Shown here: positions 1-6,015 of the stretch, piece after piece | Position numbering within the stretch: the first letter of the stretch is position 1 | Layout: every line of letters begins with the position of its first letter | Assembly (NCBI GenBank): GCA_019313095.1 | Contig: JAFDBU010000097.1 | Span: 1 to 6,124 of the forward strand | DNA: 6,124 nucleotides | Direction: 5' to 3' | Source of the DNA: Deltaproteobacteria bacterium | GTDB lineage: Bacteria; Desulfobacterota; Desulfobulbia; Desulfobulbales; BM004 | Program-made: the position numbers and the translations under genes | The notes under the pieces: model-generated | Told to the model about the DNA's origin: nothing | The model's database searches: none | Seen by the model: only the letters and a program-made list of their open reading frames with translations

Positions 1-279
1 AACAAAATTTTGTGCCTGCCAGGTTTTTTCTATAAATTCAGCAGCAGCAGTAAGTTTTTGCGGCAGCCATATATTTCTTTCCCCAATATCCTCTGCCAGC
101 ATAAAAATGTGATGGCGCAGACTGGTGCTGATTTTATTTTCCTCTACTGAAAGAGGCAGAAAGCGACCTGAATAGGATTTGCCTGTCATTTGGCCCGGCC
201 AGAGAAAGAAACAGAATAAAAAAATAAAGAGAATTGTTATAAGACCGGCTATAAACCAGCTTCGCTGACCGGGGTTCAT
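1..279 (-). CDS. M28-family zinc metallopeptidase, N-terminal part (runs off window)
   Basis: An open frame of 93 codons starts at ATG 279 and continues without a stop past position 1, so only the N-terminus is visible. Residues 8-28 form one hydrophobic segment (FIAGLITILFIFLFCFFLW) after a short positively charged start, which predicts a signal anchor with the peptidase domain outside the cytoplasm. Residues 55-93 (LRHHIFMLAEDIGERNIW, then AAAEFIEKTW) match the opening helices of M28 aminopeptidase-like proteins as I know them: an 'LxxHvxxLA..IGERN' stretch followed by 'aaxyIexxf'. The zinc ligands lie beyond the window, so activity cannot be judged. An in-frame stop sits two codons upstream of this ATG (codon at 288-286), making it the furthest start. 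AAAGGG lies only 2 nt before the ATG, a poor ribosome-site spacing. The start is 98 nt after the stop of the 112-residue gene on the same strand, so co-transcription is possible. The family call is from memory of sequence patterns. Confidence 0.72.
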   Translation of the reverse strand, partial: MNPGQRSWFIAGLITILFIFLFCFFLWPGQMTGKSYSGRFLPLSVEENKISTSLRHHIFMLAEDIGERNIWLPQKLTAAAEFIEKTWQAQNFV

Positions 280-377
280 GACCCTTTATCCCGGGAGTTT
301 ACACTTTTTGTAGGGCATGAGCCTCTCGCAACCCGGACGGACAATAACAGCAGTTCTTTGCCCATAGCCCCATATGT

Positions 378-716
378 TTAGACAGTAGTATCGTCAACAA
401 TAAAAAGGGAGGCCCGGGCGCCAATACTTTTTTTCTTGACCCAGATCCTTGCCATAGGAATGGTTTCACCGTCCATATCAACCAGGTTGACAATTTCTTC
501 GACATAGGAAATATCATTGGTTTTGAATTCATAATAGGATGTTACCTTGCTGTACGGGTCTGTAATCAGAATTATCCGTTCCGGGTCATAAGGGTGTTTT
601 CTTGGCGACCCAGTGAAGGCGATATGGGTTTCTTTGAGGATTTTCAGGCTCTTAGGTTTTTTGTAAACCTGAATTTCAAACTTTTGATGTTCTTCCGGAA
701 ATATCTTTATAGGCAT
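378..716 (-). CDS. Conserved hypothetical protein, 112 aa, function unknown
   Basis: A complete 112-codon frame. It has no signal peptide, membrane segment or cysteine, and it is rich in charged residues with alternating beta-type stretches, so it looks like a small soluble cytoplasmic beta-rich domain. The most distinctive segment is residues 36-54, with a GSPRKHPYDPE core followed by IILITDP; next come YYEF (61-64), the MDGET turn (81-85) and the basic strand RIWVKKK (90-96). I recall similar short proteins sharing the GSPRKHPYDP motif in sulfate-reducing Desulfobacterota, but I know of no experimental function. Some such proteins may be labelled pyrophosphatase; I see no family I pyrophosphatase acidic signature (DxDPxD type) and do not endorse that name. 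The start at 716 is the only ATG near the N-terminus and its Shine-Dalgarno is weak (AAGAG about 6 nt upstream). The gene stands 333 nt downstream of the flavoprotein gene, probably with its own promoter. Confidence 0.85.
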   Translation of the reverse strand: MPIKIFPEEHQKFEIQVYKKPKSLKILKETHIAFTGSPRKHPYDPERIILITDPYSKVTSYYEFKTNDISYVEEIVNLVDMDGETIPMARIWVKKKSIGARASLFIVDDTTV

Positions 717-1049
717 CTTCGACTCTTGGCCTCAATGAGAGATGTTAAAATATGCCATAGTGTTATATGGCCTCCAAAAAGCCGGAACATAAGCAGGAAC
801 AGCTAACGTTTATGCCCCTAAGGGTGCATTCCCCGCTACCCGGAGTTTGAGTTTACACCCCTCAAGGGGGGTACTGAAAAGAGTGCCCTGTGGTTGAGGG
901 CGCTTACCTGCTGCGGGGAGTTTCAATCTGAAAATATACTGTCCAGAGTTACCCTGCAGTGTATATCAATTAAAACAAAAATTGAAGATTTTTCTTGTAA
1001 ATACCAAGAGTAACCCAGACCAGCATCGAGAGATACCCGTGAAGAGACT
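717..1049. other. 333-bp gene-free region with a GC-rich hairpin cluster
   Basis: No frame here has a credible start, ribosome site or family resemblance. The left part (717-800) is AT-leaning and must hold any promoter of the 112-residue gene. Positions 812-926 are GC-rich and full of short inverted repeats: a near-palindrome at 812-829, a CCCC/GGGG hairpin at 857-872, and an 8-bp hairpin at 882-904. Together they sit between two imperfect direct repeats. Positions 934-966 carry a loose inverted repeat (ATATACTG against CAGTGTATAT). Positions 967-1049 are AT-rich, then ordinary sequence up to the flavoprotein stop. Candidate readings are a processed 3' UTR of the flavoprotein mRNA, a small structured RNA, or a decayed repeat element. 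I did not recognise a known riboswitch. Confidence 0.6.
832..926. repeat. Imperfect 20-bp direct repeat bracketing two hairpins
   Basis: Positions 832-851 (CCCGCTACCCGGAGTTTGAG) and 907-926 (CCTGCTGCGGGGAGTTTCAA) match at 14 of 20 bases, including a shared GGAGTTT. Between them lie ACCCC(857-861)/GGGGT(868-872) and an 8-bp stem pairing 882-889 with 897-904 around a 7-nt loop. One pair of the second stem (T884-G902) is a G-U wobble only if the plus strand is transcribed; on the minus strand it is an A-C mismatch. That slightly favours a plus-strand RNA, which would be opposite to the flanking genes. The evidence is structural only. Confidence 0.4.
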
Positions 1050-2777
1050 TTATGAGGGCCACCAGTCGGGGCCTATTCTCCGGATAGCGTTGAACCCTCC
1101 GCCGAGAACAAGATTATTCCTAAGTCCGACTGAATCAAGGAAAAGCTGTACTTCGGATGAACGTGTGCCGGCATCACAGATGATGATCAGCATTTTATCT
1201 TCAGGCAGTTCTTTATATCGGGAGCGGACATTTACATAGGGTATAGCCTGCCAGAGATCCGAACCGTATTTCTCAACAAATTCCGCTGCCTCCTTCGGGT
1301 GCCTGATATCAAGGGCAGCCCACCCGGGTTTTCCTTCGGGCCTGTCCATCCAGTCTAGAAAATCTTCAATGGAAATGGTGCGCAGACGGCCGGCAGCAAT
1401 ATTGTCAGCCACATTTGCCGTGGCATTGAGGGCATCGACCGCAGTTGAGAAAGGCGGGGCATATGCCAATTCCAGATTACTGAAATCTTCAATTACAGCA
1501 CCTTTGGCAATAAGGGCTGCGGCTGCGTTTATACGGGCCAGGATTGAATCGTTCATGGGCCCGAAACCCTGGACTCCAAGAACTTTCCGGCTGGTCCTGT
1601 CAAAGACCATCTGCAGCATGATGACAGCCTGGGTCGGGAAGAAATGTGCCCGGTCAGACTGGGCCGTAATGGCAACCTCCGCATCAAAACCCAGACCTTT
1701 TGCAGTTGTGTTGCTGAGGCCGGTGCCTCCGATACAGCAGTCAAATGCCTTCATGATGAAACTGCCCACCCAACCCTCAAACTGCGACGGAATGCCTCCA
1801 ATATTGTCGGCGGCAACTCTGCCCTGGCGGTTGGCCAGAGAGCCCATGGGGGCATTGTTCTTCATGCCGCTGACCTGGTTTATTATCTCAACGCAGTCGC
1901 CGGCAGCATAGATGGTCGGATCGGAAGTCTGCATGCGGTTATTGACCACGATGCCTCCCTGGGGTGCTACCAGAAGCCCTGCTTCTCTGGCAAGGGTACT
2001 GTTCGGCCGTACGCCAACCGACATGATCACCAGATCAGCGTCAATGGTGCGTTTCGGAGTTAGGACCCGGCAGACTCTGCCCGAATCATCACCTTCAAGA
2101 CCTGTAGCTGATTCACCCGTGTAAACAGCAATGTTGTTATCTTTAAGATGTTTTGCGAGCATTGCCGCAAAGGCCGGATCAACGATACGCGGCAGCAGCT
2201 GGTCCATATATTCCAAGACCGTGGTTTCGATTCCCCAGAGATCGGCCAGTGATTCAGCCATTTCCAGGCCGATGGCGCCGCCGCCGATAACAACCGCTTT
2301 CGTTACCTTACCCTGTGCCAGGTCGTTTTTGATGGCAATGGCCCGGTGCATATTGTTGACAACATAGACACCCTTCAATTCCGCACCAGGTATCGGCAGA
2401 CGGTTGGGGATGGAGCCGGTGGCGAGCAGAAGCTTGTCGTAGGGCAGTTTATTGGATTCGCCGGTATCAAGCTGCTCTACCTCGACTGTCTTAGACTCAC
2501 GGTCAATGGCCAGGGCCCTAGTCCTGGTCAGCATGGTGACCCCCTTGGCTTCCTGGAAAAAGGCTTCGTCCCGTACAACATGAAAACTGGTGGACCGCAG
2601 CTCCTTTTCATCCGACACATCTCCGGAGACATAGTATGGAATACCGCAGCCGCCATAAGAAACAAGGCTGTCCTGGTCAATGACAACAACATCGGCATCA
2701 GGCATTAAGCGTTTTACCCTGCAGGCGGTTTTGGGCCCGGCTGCAACGCCTCCGATAACAACAATTTGTTCAGACAT
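1050..2777 (-). CDS. FAD/NAD(P)H disulfide oxidoreductase with C-terminal rhodanese (CoA-disulfide/persulfide reductase type)
   Basis: This 575-residue cytoplasmic flavoprotein has the domain order of CoADR-Rhd / NADH-dependent persulfide reductase (Npsr): a pyridine-nucleotide disulfide oxidoreductase core (about 1-330), a dimerisation domain (about 335-455) and a rhodanese domain (about 465-570). What is seen: an FAD-binding Rossmann start VVIGGVAAG (6-14); the single redox cysteine Cys44 in SYGGCGIPYY, as in the CoADR family; LLLATGS (116-122); an NAD(P)-binding GGGAIGLEMAE (165-175); the second FAD motif IYAAGDC (289-295); and the family-typical YAPPFSTAVDALN (439-451). The rhodanese active loop CDAGTRS (534-540) keeps catalytic Cys534. 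The family reduces CoA disulfide, CoA persulfide or polysulfide with NAD(P)H, the rhodanese delivering sulfane sulfur; the exact substrate here is inferred. The start at 2777 has AAGGA 10 nt upstream. The gene appears monocistronic. An unusual vicinal Cys347-Cys348 pair is present. Other members of this fold act as NADH oxidase or peroxidase. Confidence 0.92.
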   Translation of the reverse strand: MSEQIVVIGGVAAGPKTACRVKRLMPDADVVVIDQDSLVSYGGCGIPYYVSGDVSDEKELRSTSFHVVRDEAFFQEAKGVTMLTRTRALAIDRESKTVEVEQLDTGESNKLPYDKLLLATGSIPNRLPIPGAELKGVYVVNNMHRAIAIKNDLAQGKVTKAVVIGGGAIGLEMAESLADLWGIETTVLEYMDQLLPRIVDPAFAAMLAKHLKDNNIAVYTGESATGLEGDDSGRVCRVLTPKRTIDADLVIMSVGVRPNSTLAREAGLLVAPQGGIVVNNRMQTSDPTIYAAGDCVEIINQVSGMKNNAPMGSLANRQGRVAADNIGGIPSQFEGWVGSFIMKAFDCCIGGTGLSNTTAKGLGFDAEVAITAQSDRAHFFPTQAVIMLQMVFDRTSRKVLGVQGFGPMNDSILARINAAAALIAKGAVIEDFSNLELAYAPPFSTAVDALNATANVADNIAAGRLRTISIEDFLDWMDRPEGKPGWAALDIRHPKEAAEFVEKYGSDLWQAIPYVNVRSRYKELPEDKMLIIICDAGTRSSEVQLFLDSVGLRNNLVLGGGFNAIRRIGPDWWPS

Positions 2778-2844
2778 GGTTCTTGAATCCTTCTGTATTA
2801 TTTATAGGATGTATCTTTTGATGCAAATCCTGCAGAGCGAGAAA

Positions 2845-2871
2845 AGTATAAGGAAAGTCGCATGATGTCAA
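2845..2871 (-). promoter_or_regulatory. Probable sigma70-type promoter of the flavoprotein-rhodanese gene
   Basis: Read on the minus strand, a perfect -35 hexamer TTGACA (2871-2866) is followed after 15 nt by TATACT (2850-2845), which matches the -10 consensus at 5 of 6 bases. The spacer is 2 nt shorter than ideal. The predicted transcript would start near 2838, giving a leader of about 60 nt before the ATG at 2777. A second, weaker option (TTGCAT at 2826-2821 with AT-rich hexamers around 2797-2806) lies closer to the start. Confidence 0.5.
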
Positions 2872-2879
2872 ATGATTCA

Positions 2880-2914
2880 GGCCGGTAAATTATCGAAGAC
2901 CGGGCATACCGGCC
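2880..2914. repeat. 8-bp inverted repeat upstream of the flavoprotein promoter
   Basis: GGCCGGTA (2880-2887) and TACCGGCC (2907-2914) are perfect complements separated by 19 nt. The element lies immediately upstream of the predicted -35 hexamer (2866-2871), on its distal side, and downstream of the terminator of the preceding small gene. It could be an activator or repressor site, or simply a stem in read-through RNA. I cannot match it to a known regulator. Confidence 0.4.
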
Positions 2915-2989
2915 AGCTTATAAAAGTGACTGCTGCAGCCGGGTAAAAAGAAGTTGGACTGGCGGGGGAATAGGGGCTGGTAACAGAAA

Positions 2990-3019
2990 GGCCCCTGTCA
3001 TACCATGACAACAGGGGCC
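2990..3019 (-). terminator. Strong rho-independent terminator after the RCKP gene
   Basis: A GGCCCCT stem (2990-2996 with 3013-3019) continues into a GTCAT/ATGAC stem (2997-3001 with 3005-3009), with a 3-nt bulge on one side. It starts 16 nt after the stop of the 48-residue gene. On the minus strand it is followed by CTTTCTGTT; on the plus strand by GGTTGTTTT. It could therefore work in both directions, but its position marks it as the end of the small minus-strand transcript. It should insulate the flavoprotein gene from that transcript. Confidence 0.85.
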
Positions 3020-3035
3020 GGTTGTTTTAATATAA

Positions 3036-3182
3036 TTACTTTTTACAGGCGCAGCCGCAGCCGGATGATTTCTTTTCTTCCTGTTTCTGCATGGTCCCCG
3101 CTTCAGCACATGCCGGACATTTTTTCGGTTTGCACCTGCCTTCTTTTGTAGCGCCACATTTCTCACATTTAAATACAGCCAT
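3036..3182 (-). CDS. RCKP-type rubredoxin-like small protein with cysteine-rich tail (48 aa)
   Basis: The complete frame encodes 48 residues. The N-terminus MAVFKCEKCGATKEGRCKPK fits the short rubredoxin-like zinc-ribbon family named after its RCKP motif. Two knuckles are visible, C6-x2-C9 and C22-x2-C25, suited to bind one Fe or Zn ion; Cys17 lies in RCKP itself. After a charged linker (31-40) the protein ends in GCGCACKK, where C42, C44 and C46 form a CxCxC tail that a minimal one-metal ribbon does not need. The role is unknown: family resemblance suggests electron transfer or metal binding, and the tail suggests extra thiolate-metal binding. The start is secure, with AAGGAG (3195-3190) 7 nt before the ATG. 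The gene is divergent from copA, with 242 bp between starts, and has its own terminator. It is short enough to be missed by automatic gene callers. Confidence 0.9.
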   Translation of the reverse strand: MAVFKCEKCGATKEGRCKPKKCPACAEAGTMQKQEEKKSSGCGCACKK

Positions 3183-3241
3183 TTTTCTTCTCCTTTTTTA
3201 TAGTTGGTTTCAGAGTTTTAATCCAAAGCTCATTCGGTCAG

Positions 3242-3260
3242 TCTGTTCCTGCCGAACAGA
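3242..3260. promoter_or_regulatory. Perfect 7-bp palindromic site in the divergent intergenic region
   Basis: TCTGTTC (3242-3248) and GAACAGA (3254-3260) are perfect inverted copies around the 5-nt spacer CTGCC. The dyad is operator-sized (19 bp) and lies about where transcription of the small cysteine-rich gene would begin. It is not the Gram-positive SOS box, whose half-sites face the other way, nor a recognisable CueR, CsoR or Fur site. The regulator is unknown. Confidence 0.45.
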
Positions 3261-3266
3261 TTATCG

Positions 3267-3296
3267 ATTTTAATTTTCAAAATAATAATCATACAA
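3267..3296 (-). promoter_or_regulatory. Possible promoter of the RCKP gene
   Basis: On the minus strand, TTGTAT (3296-3291) is followed after 18 nt by TAAAAT (3272-3267). The region is AT-rich and the hexamers are only moderately good. If real, transcription starts near 3260, giving a leader of about 78 nt. The 9-bp inverted repeat at 3278-3306 would then overlap the -35 and spacer, and the palindrome at 3242-3260 would lie just downstream of the start. Confidence 0.3.
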
Positions 3297-3306
3297 AATT
3301 ATTTTG
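3278..3306. promoter_or_regulatory. Perfect 9-bp inverted repeat, operator-like
   Basis: CAAAATAAT (3278-3286) and ATTATTTTG (3298-3306) are exact inverted copies separated by 11 nt. This 29-bp dyad lies between the divergent small cysteine-rich gene and copA. Its size and AT-rich arms suit a dimeric helix-turn-helix repressor. It has no adjacent strong T-run and weak pairing energy, so a terminator role is unlikely. The regulator cannot be named; copper dependence is only suggested by copA next door. Confidence 0.45.
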
Positions 3307-3350
3307 CCAGTTTTTTGATAGTTATTCTTACCTGGAATTCTTCACACGGT

Positions 3351-3378
3351 TTGTTTTAAGAGGATTCATGCTTATAGT
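3351..3378 (+). promoter_or_regulatory. Possible promoter of copA
   Basis: TTGTTT (3351-3356) and TATAGT (3373-3378) are 16 nt apart; the -10 matches consensus at 5 of 6 bases, while the -35 is weak. Transcription would start near 3385, giving a leader of about 40 nt. I see no 19-bp-spaced MerR/CueR-type promoter with its usual dyad. Confidence 0.3.
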
Positions 3379-3412
3379 TGTTCAACAGAGAGACAATAAC
3401 CATTTTATATAA
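3368..3412 (+). CDS. Possible 14-codon upstream leader ORF of copA
   Basis: ATG at 3368 follows AAGAGG with a 4-nt gap and opens a 14-codon frame (MLIVVQQRDNNHFI) that stops with TAA at 3410-3412. The stop lies 12 nt before the copA ATG, in the same frame. Its ribosome site is better than that of copA itself. It could couple or tune copA translation, but a frame this short can arise by chance. It would not be transcribed if the promoter proposed at 3351-3378 is the only one. Confidence 0.2.
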   Translation: MLIVVQQRDNNHFI

Positions 3413-3424
3413 AAGAGAAAAAGC

Positions 3425-5929
3425 ATGGCTGAACTGCAGAAAAAAACACTGGCTGTAAAGGGTATGACCTGCGCTTCGTGTTCGGCGCGTATTGAGCGGG
3501 TTCTATCCCACCAGGAAGGCATAAAGAATGTTTCCGTCAACCTGGCGGCAGAAACCATGGAAGTTGAATGGGACGAAAAAAAACTCGCCCTTGAGGATAT
3601 CGCCAAGCAGGTTGCCGGCCTGGGATTTGAACTTGAGATGCCGAGCGGCAAAACCACCCTTGACCTTGCAATCAAGGGCATGACCTGCGCTTCCTGTTCG
3701 GCACGCATAGAGAAAGTGCTATCAGGCCTTGACGGAGTCCAGTCCATGCAGGTCAACCTGGCGGCTGAAACCGGCAAGGCAGTATTTAACCCTGATATAA
3801 TCAGCAAAAGGAAAATACTGGAAACTATTGCCGGCCTGGGATTTGAGGCAGAACCGCTCGCCGAGCAGGATGAAAACCTGCTGCTGAAACAGCAGCGCCA
3901 GACGAGAGAAAAACTGGCCAGGATGAAAAAAGAACTCATCCCGGCCTTTGTTTTTGCATTTATTCTTTTGGTTCTTTCCATGGGCGAAATGCTTGGTATG
4001 CCCCTGCCTGAATTTCTTGAACCCCATCATAATCCATTGAATTTTGCCCTGGCGCAGTTTCTGCTCGTTTTGCCGGTCATGTGGTCCGGCCGCCGTTTCT
4101 ATCTTGTCGGTTTTCCAGCCCTTATCAGGAAATCACCCAACATGGATTCACTCATAGCAGTCGGTACAGGGGCTGCCTTTATCTATTCAACCTGGAACCT
4201 TATCGAGATCTGGCTTGGCATCGATCCGATGACCCGGGTTATGGACCTGTACTTTGAATCCGCCGCGGTGCTGATCGCCCTGGTTTCCCTCGGCAAATAT
4301 CTGGAGACACGCTCCAAGGCAAAAACATCCGATGCCATAAGTCAGCTCATGGAACTGACGCCTGACAGGGCAACGCTGGTTAAAAATCCCGGGACTGAAA
4401 ACGAGGAACAGGTTTCGATATTTGTCTCAGATATAGAAACAGGCGATCTGATCCTGGTGCGGCCGGGCGAAAGGGTTCCAATGGACGGCACTATAAAGAA
4501 GGGACGTTCAAGCGTGGATGAATCAATGCTGACGGGTGAGAGTCTGCCGGTTTCCAAGGAAGAAGGGGACAAGGTTATCGGGGGAACCCTGAACAAGAAC
4601 GGCATGCTGCGCGTTTTGGCTGAACGTGTCGGTCAGGATACCGTACTGGCCCGTATTATTAAGATGGTGCGTGAAGCACAGGGTTCCAAGGCCCCAATTG
4701 CCAATCTGGCTGACAGGATAAGTCTCTACTTTGTTCCAACAGTAATGGTTATCGCAACACTGTCAGGGCTGGCCTGGTATTTTATCGGGGCCGCACCATT
4801 TCCTTTTGCCCTGCGGATTTTCATTGCCGTACTGGTCATTGCCTGTCCCTGTGCCATGGGGCTTGCCACGCCAACATCCATTATGGTCGGCACAGGCAGA
4901 GGAGCCCAGCTCGGTGTTCTCATTAAAAGCGGGGAGGCCCTGGAAATGGCCCAGGGTGTCAATGCGCTGGTCTTTGACAAGACAGGCACCCTCACCTATG
5001 GCAAGCCGCAGCTGACCGATTTTGTCCTGTTTCAGGATACTGCTGCAGAGGATGATATCCTGTCACTTGTTGCCGGAGCGGAAAGTGTGTCGGAACATCC
5101 CCTGGCAGAGGCCATTGTCGGGGAGGCACGGGCAAGGAATCTTCGACTGAAGGAGCCCGACTCGTTTGAGGCCGTTCCGGGCAAGGGCATAATAGCTTCC
5201 GTTGGCGGCAGGAACATTCTCTTGGGTAACCGGGAGTTTATCAAAAGGAAAGCAGAACATTTTGACAATCCGGATATTGACCGCAGAGCGGCGGAATTTG
5301 CCGCGAAGGGTAAAACCTCCCTTTTTCTGGCGGTCGACGGGGAAATGACCGCGCTGCTGGCCATAGCAGACCGGATGAAGCCCGAAACACCGCGGACCAT
5401 CAGCCGGTTGAAAGAAATGGGGATAAAGGTCTTCATGCTTACCGGGGACAATGAAACAACAGCGAAGGCCATTGCGGCTCAGGCAGACATCCAGGAAGTT
5501 ATTGCCGAGGTTCTGCCTGATTTCAAGGCGGACAAGGTGGCAGAACTGCAGGGCAGGGGAATGAAGGTGGGCATGGTTGGCGACGGCATAAACGATGCCC
5601 CGGCCCTGGCCCGTGCTGATGTGGGGATAGCCATGGGCACCGGCATAGATGTGGCAGTGGAGTCGGGTGATATCGTATTGATGAAGGGTGAGCTCGGTGG
5701 CGTACTGACAGCTTTATCACTCAGCCGGGCGACCATGCGCAATATCAAACAGAATCTTTTCTGGGCCTTTGCCTATAATGTCGTTGGAATTCCTGTTGCC
5801 GCCGGCCTGCTTTATATGTTCGGCGGGCCCACACTGAACCCGATGATTGCCGGTGGCGCCATGGCCTTGAGTTCTGTGTCGGTAGTGACCAATGCCCTGC
5901 GGCTTCGTTTCTTTGCCCCGGAAAACTGA
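3425..5929 (+). CDS. copA: Cu(I)-exporting P1B-type ATPase, CopA
   Basis: An 834-residue inner-membrane copper pump that uses ATP to export Cu(I) from the cytoplasm. Two heavy-metal-associated domains come first, each with GMTCASC: Cys16/Cys19 and Cys88/Cys91. Helices follow from about 171. The P1B-1 (Cu+) signature is complete: CPC (474-476) inside [11 protein letters not shown], Tyr784-Asn785 in the following helix, and MALSS (813-817) in the last. Catalytic motifs are TGES (370-373, actuator), DKTGTLT with phosphorylated Asp518, SEHPLA (556-561, nucleotide domain) and GDGIND (719-724). These make Cu(I) far more likely than Zn/Cd/Pb (which pair CPC with other residues) or Ag alone. Length is typical for a two-HMA CopA and no motif is broken. 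The start at 3425 precedes the first HMA by the usual short lead; the Shine-Dalgarno is weak (AGAG about 9 nt upstream). It has its own transcript, divergent from the cysteine-rich gene, and ends at a probable terminator. Confidence 0.96.
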   Translation: MAELQKKTLAVKGMTCASCSARIERVLSHQEGIKNVSVNLAAETMEVEWDEKKLALEDIAKQVAGLGFELEMPSGKTTLDLAIKGMTCASCSARIEKVLSGLDGVQSMQVNLAAETGKAVFNPDIISKRKILETIAGLGFEAEPLAEQDENLLLKQQRQTREKLARMKKELIPAFVFAFILLVLSMGEMLGMPLPEFLEPHHNPLNFALAQFLLVLPVMWSGRRFYLVGFPALIRKSPNMDSLIAVGTGAAFIYSTWNLIEIWLGIDPMTRVMDLYFESAAVLIALVSLGKYLETRSKAKTSDAISQLMELTPDRATLVKNPGTENEEQVSIFVSDIETGDLILVRPGERVPMDGTIKKGRSSVDESMLTGESLPVSKEEGDKVIGGTLNKNGMLRVLAERVGQDTVLARIIKMVREAQGSKAPIANLADRISLYFVPTVMVIATLSGLAWYFIGAAPFPFALRIFIAVLVIACPCAMGLATPTSIMVGTGRGAQLGVLIKSGEALEMAQGVNALVFDKTGTLTYGKPQLTDFVLFQDTAAEDDILSLVAGAESVSEHPLAEAIVGEARARNLRLKEPDSFEAVPGKGIIASVGGRNILLGNREFIKRKAEHFDNPDIDRRAAEFAAKGKTSLFLAVDGEMTALLAIADRMKPETPRTISRLKEMGIKVFMLTGDNETTAKAIAAQADIQEVIAEVLPDFKADKVAELQGRGMKVGMVGDGINDAPALARADVGIAMGTGIDVAVESGDIVLMKGELGGVLTALSLSRATMRNIKQNLFWAFAYNVVGIPVAAGLLYMFGGPTLNPMIAGGAMALSSVSVVTNALRLRFFAPEN
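3461..3712 (+). repeat. In-frame tandem HMA domain repeat inside copA (72-codon period)
   Basis: The first HMA motif (3461-3496) and the second (3677-3712) match at 31 of 36 bases and are exactly 216 nt apart. The similarity continues in the encoded VNLAAET (37-43 and 110-116, apart by 73) and AGLGFE segments, where the DNA shows GTCAACCTGGCGGC and GCCGGCCTGGGATTTGA in both copies. This points to internal duplication, or gene conversion that keeps the copies alike. Confidence 0.8.
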
Positions 5930-5950
5930 GACCTCGTCGATTGAGCAGAT

Positions 5951-5976
5951 CGCCTGAATCAGGTGTTTACTTTTTT
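5951..5976 (+). terminator. Probable rho-independent terminator of copA
   Basis: CGCCT (5951-5955) pairs with AGGTG (5961-5965), with one G-U, around loop GAATC, and is followed by TTTACTTTTTT (5966-5976). It begins 21 nt after the copA stop. The stem is short, so efficiency may be modest, but the T-run is good. Confidence 0.55.
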
Positions 5977-6015
5977 GAGACCAGATCATCCATAGTGAGT
6001 CATGCAGTTAGTCAC

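Noticed and set aside
299..532. 77-codon minus-strand open frame bridging the 112-residue gene and the peptidase gene
   Set aside because: Overlaps the 112-residue gene out of frame, with no recognisable motif; the conserved GSPRKHPYDP frame is the real one.
378..716. Inorganic pyrophosphatase
   Set aside because: At 112 residues it lacks the acidic metal-binding signature of family I enzymes and is too short for family II; a name from memory of homolog labels is not enough.
982..1239. 85-codon plus-strand open frame between the hairpin cluster and the flavoprotein 3' end
   Set aside because: Most of it is antisense to the rhodanese domain and it lacks a credible ribosome site.
1369..1911. 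180-codon open frame on the plus strand inside the flavoprotein gene
   Set aside because: Antisense to a gene with complete catalytic motifs; its composition is that of a reverse-complement shadow.
2918..3166. 82-codon minus-strand open frame overlapping the RCKP gene in another frame
   Set aside because: It reads through the strong terminator and the RCKP coding sequence; the RCKP frame has the ribosome site and cysteine motifs.
3242..3260. LexA/SOS box
   Set aside because: The half-sites are GTTC...GAAC, opposite in order to the GAAC...GTTC Gram-positive box, and the spacing does not fit the alphaproteobacterial direct repeat; neither flanking gene is SOS-related.
3382..3981. 199-codon open frame on the minus strand within the copA 5' part
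   Set aside because: It is entirely antisense to the HMA-coding part of copA, serine/arginine-rich with internal repeats that simply mirror the HMA duplication, and has no ribosome site or family resemblance.
5032..5472. 146-codon minus-strand open frame inside copA
   Set aside because: Antisense to the nucleotide-binding domain of copA, with no independent signals.
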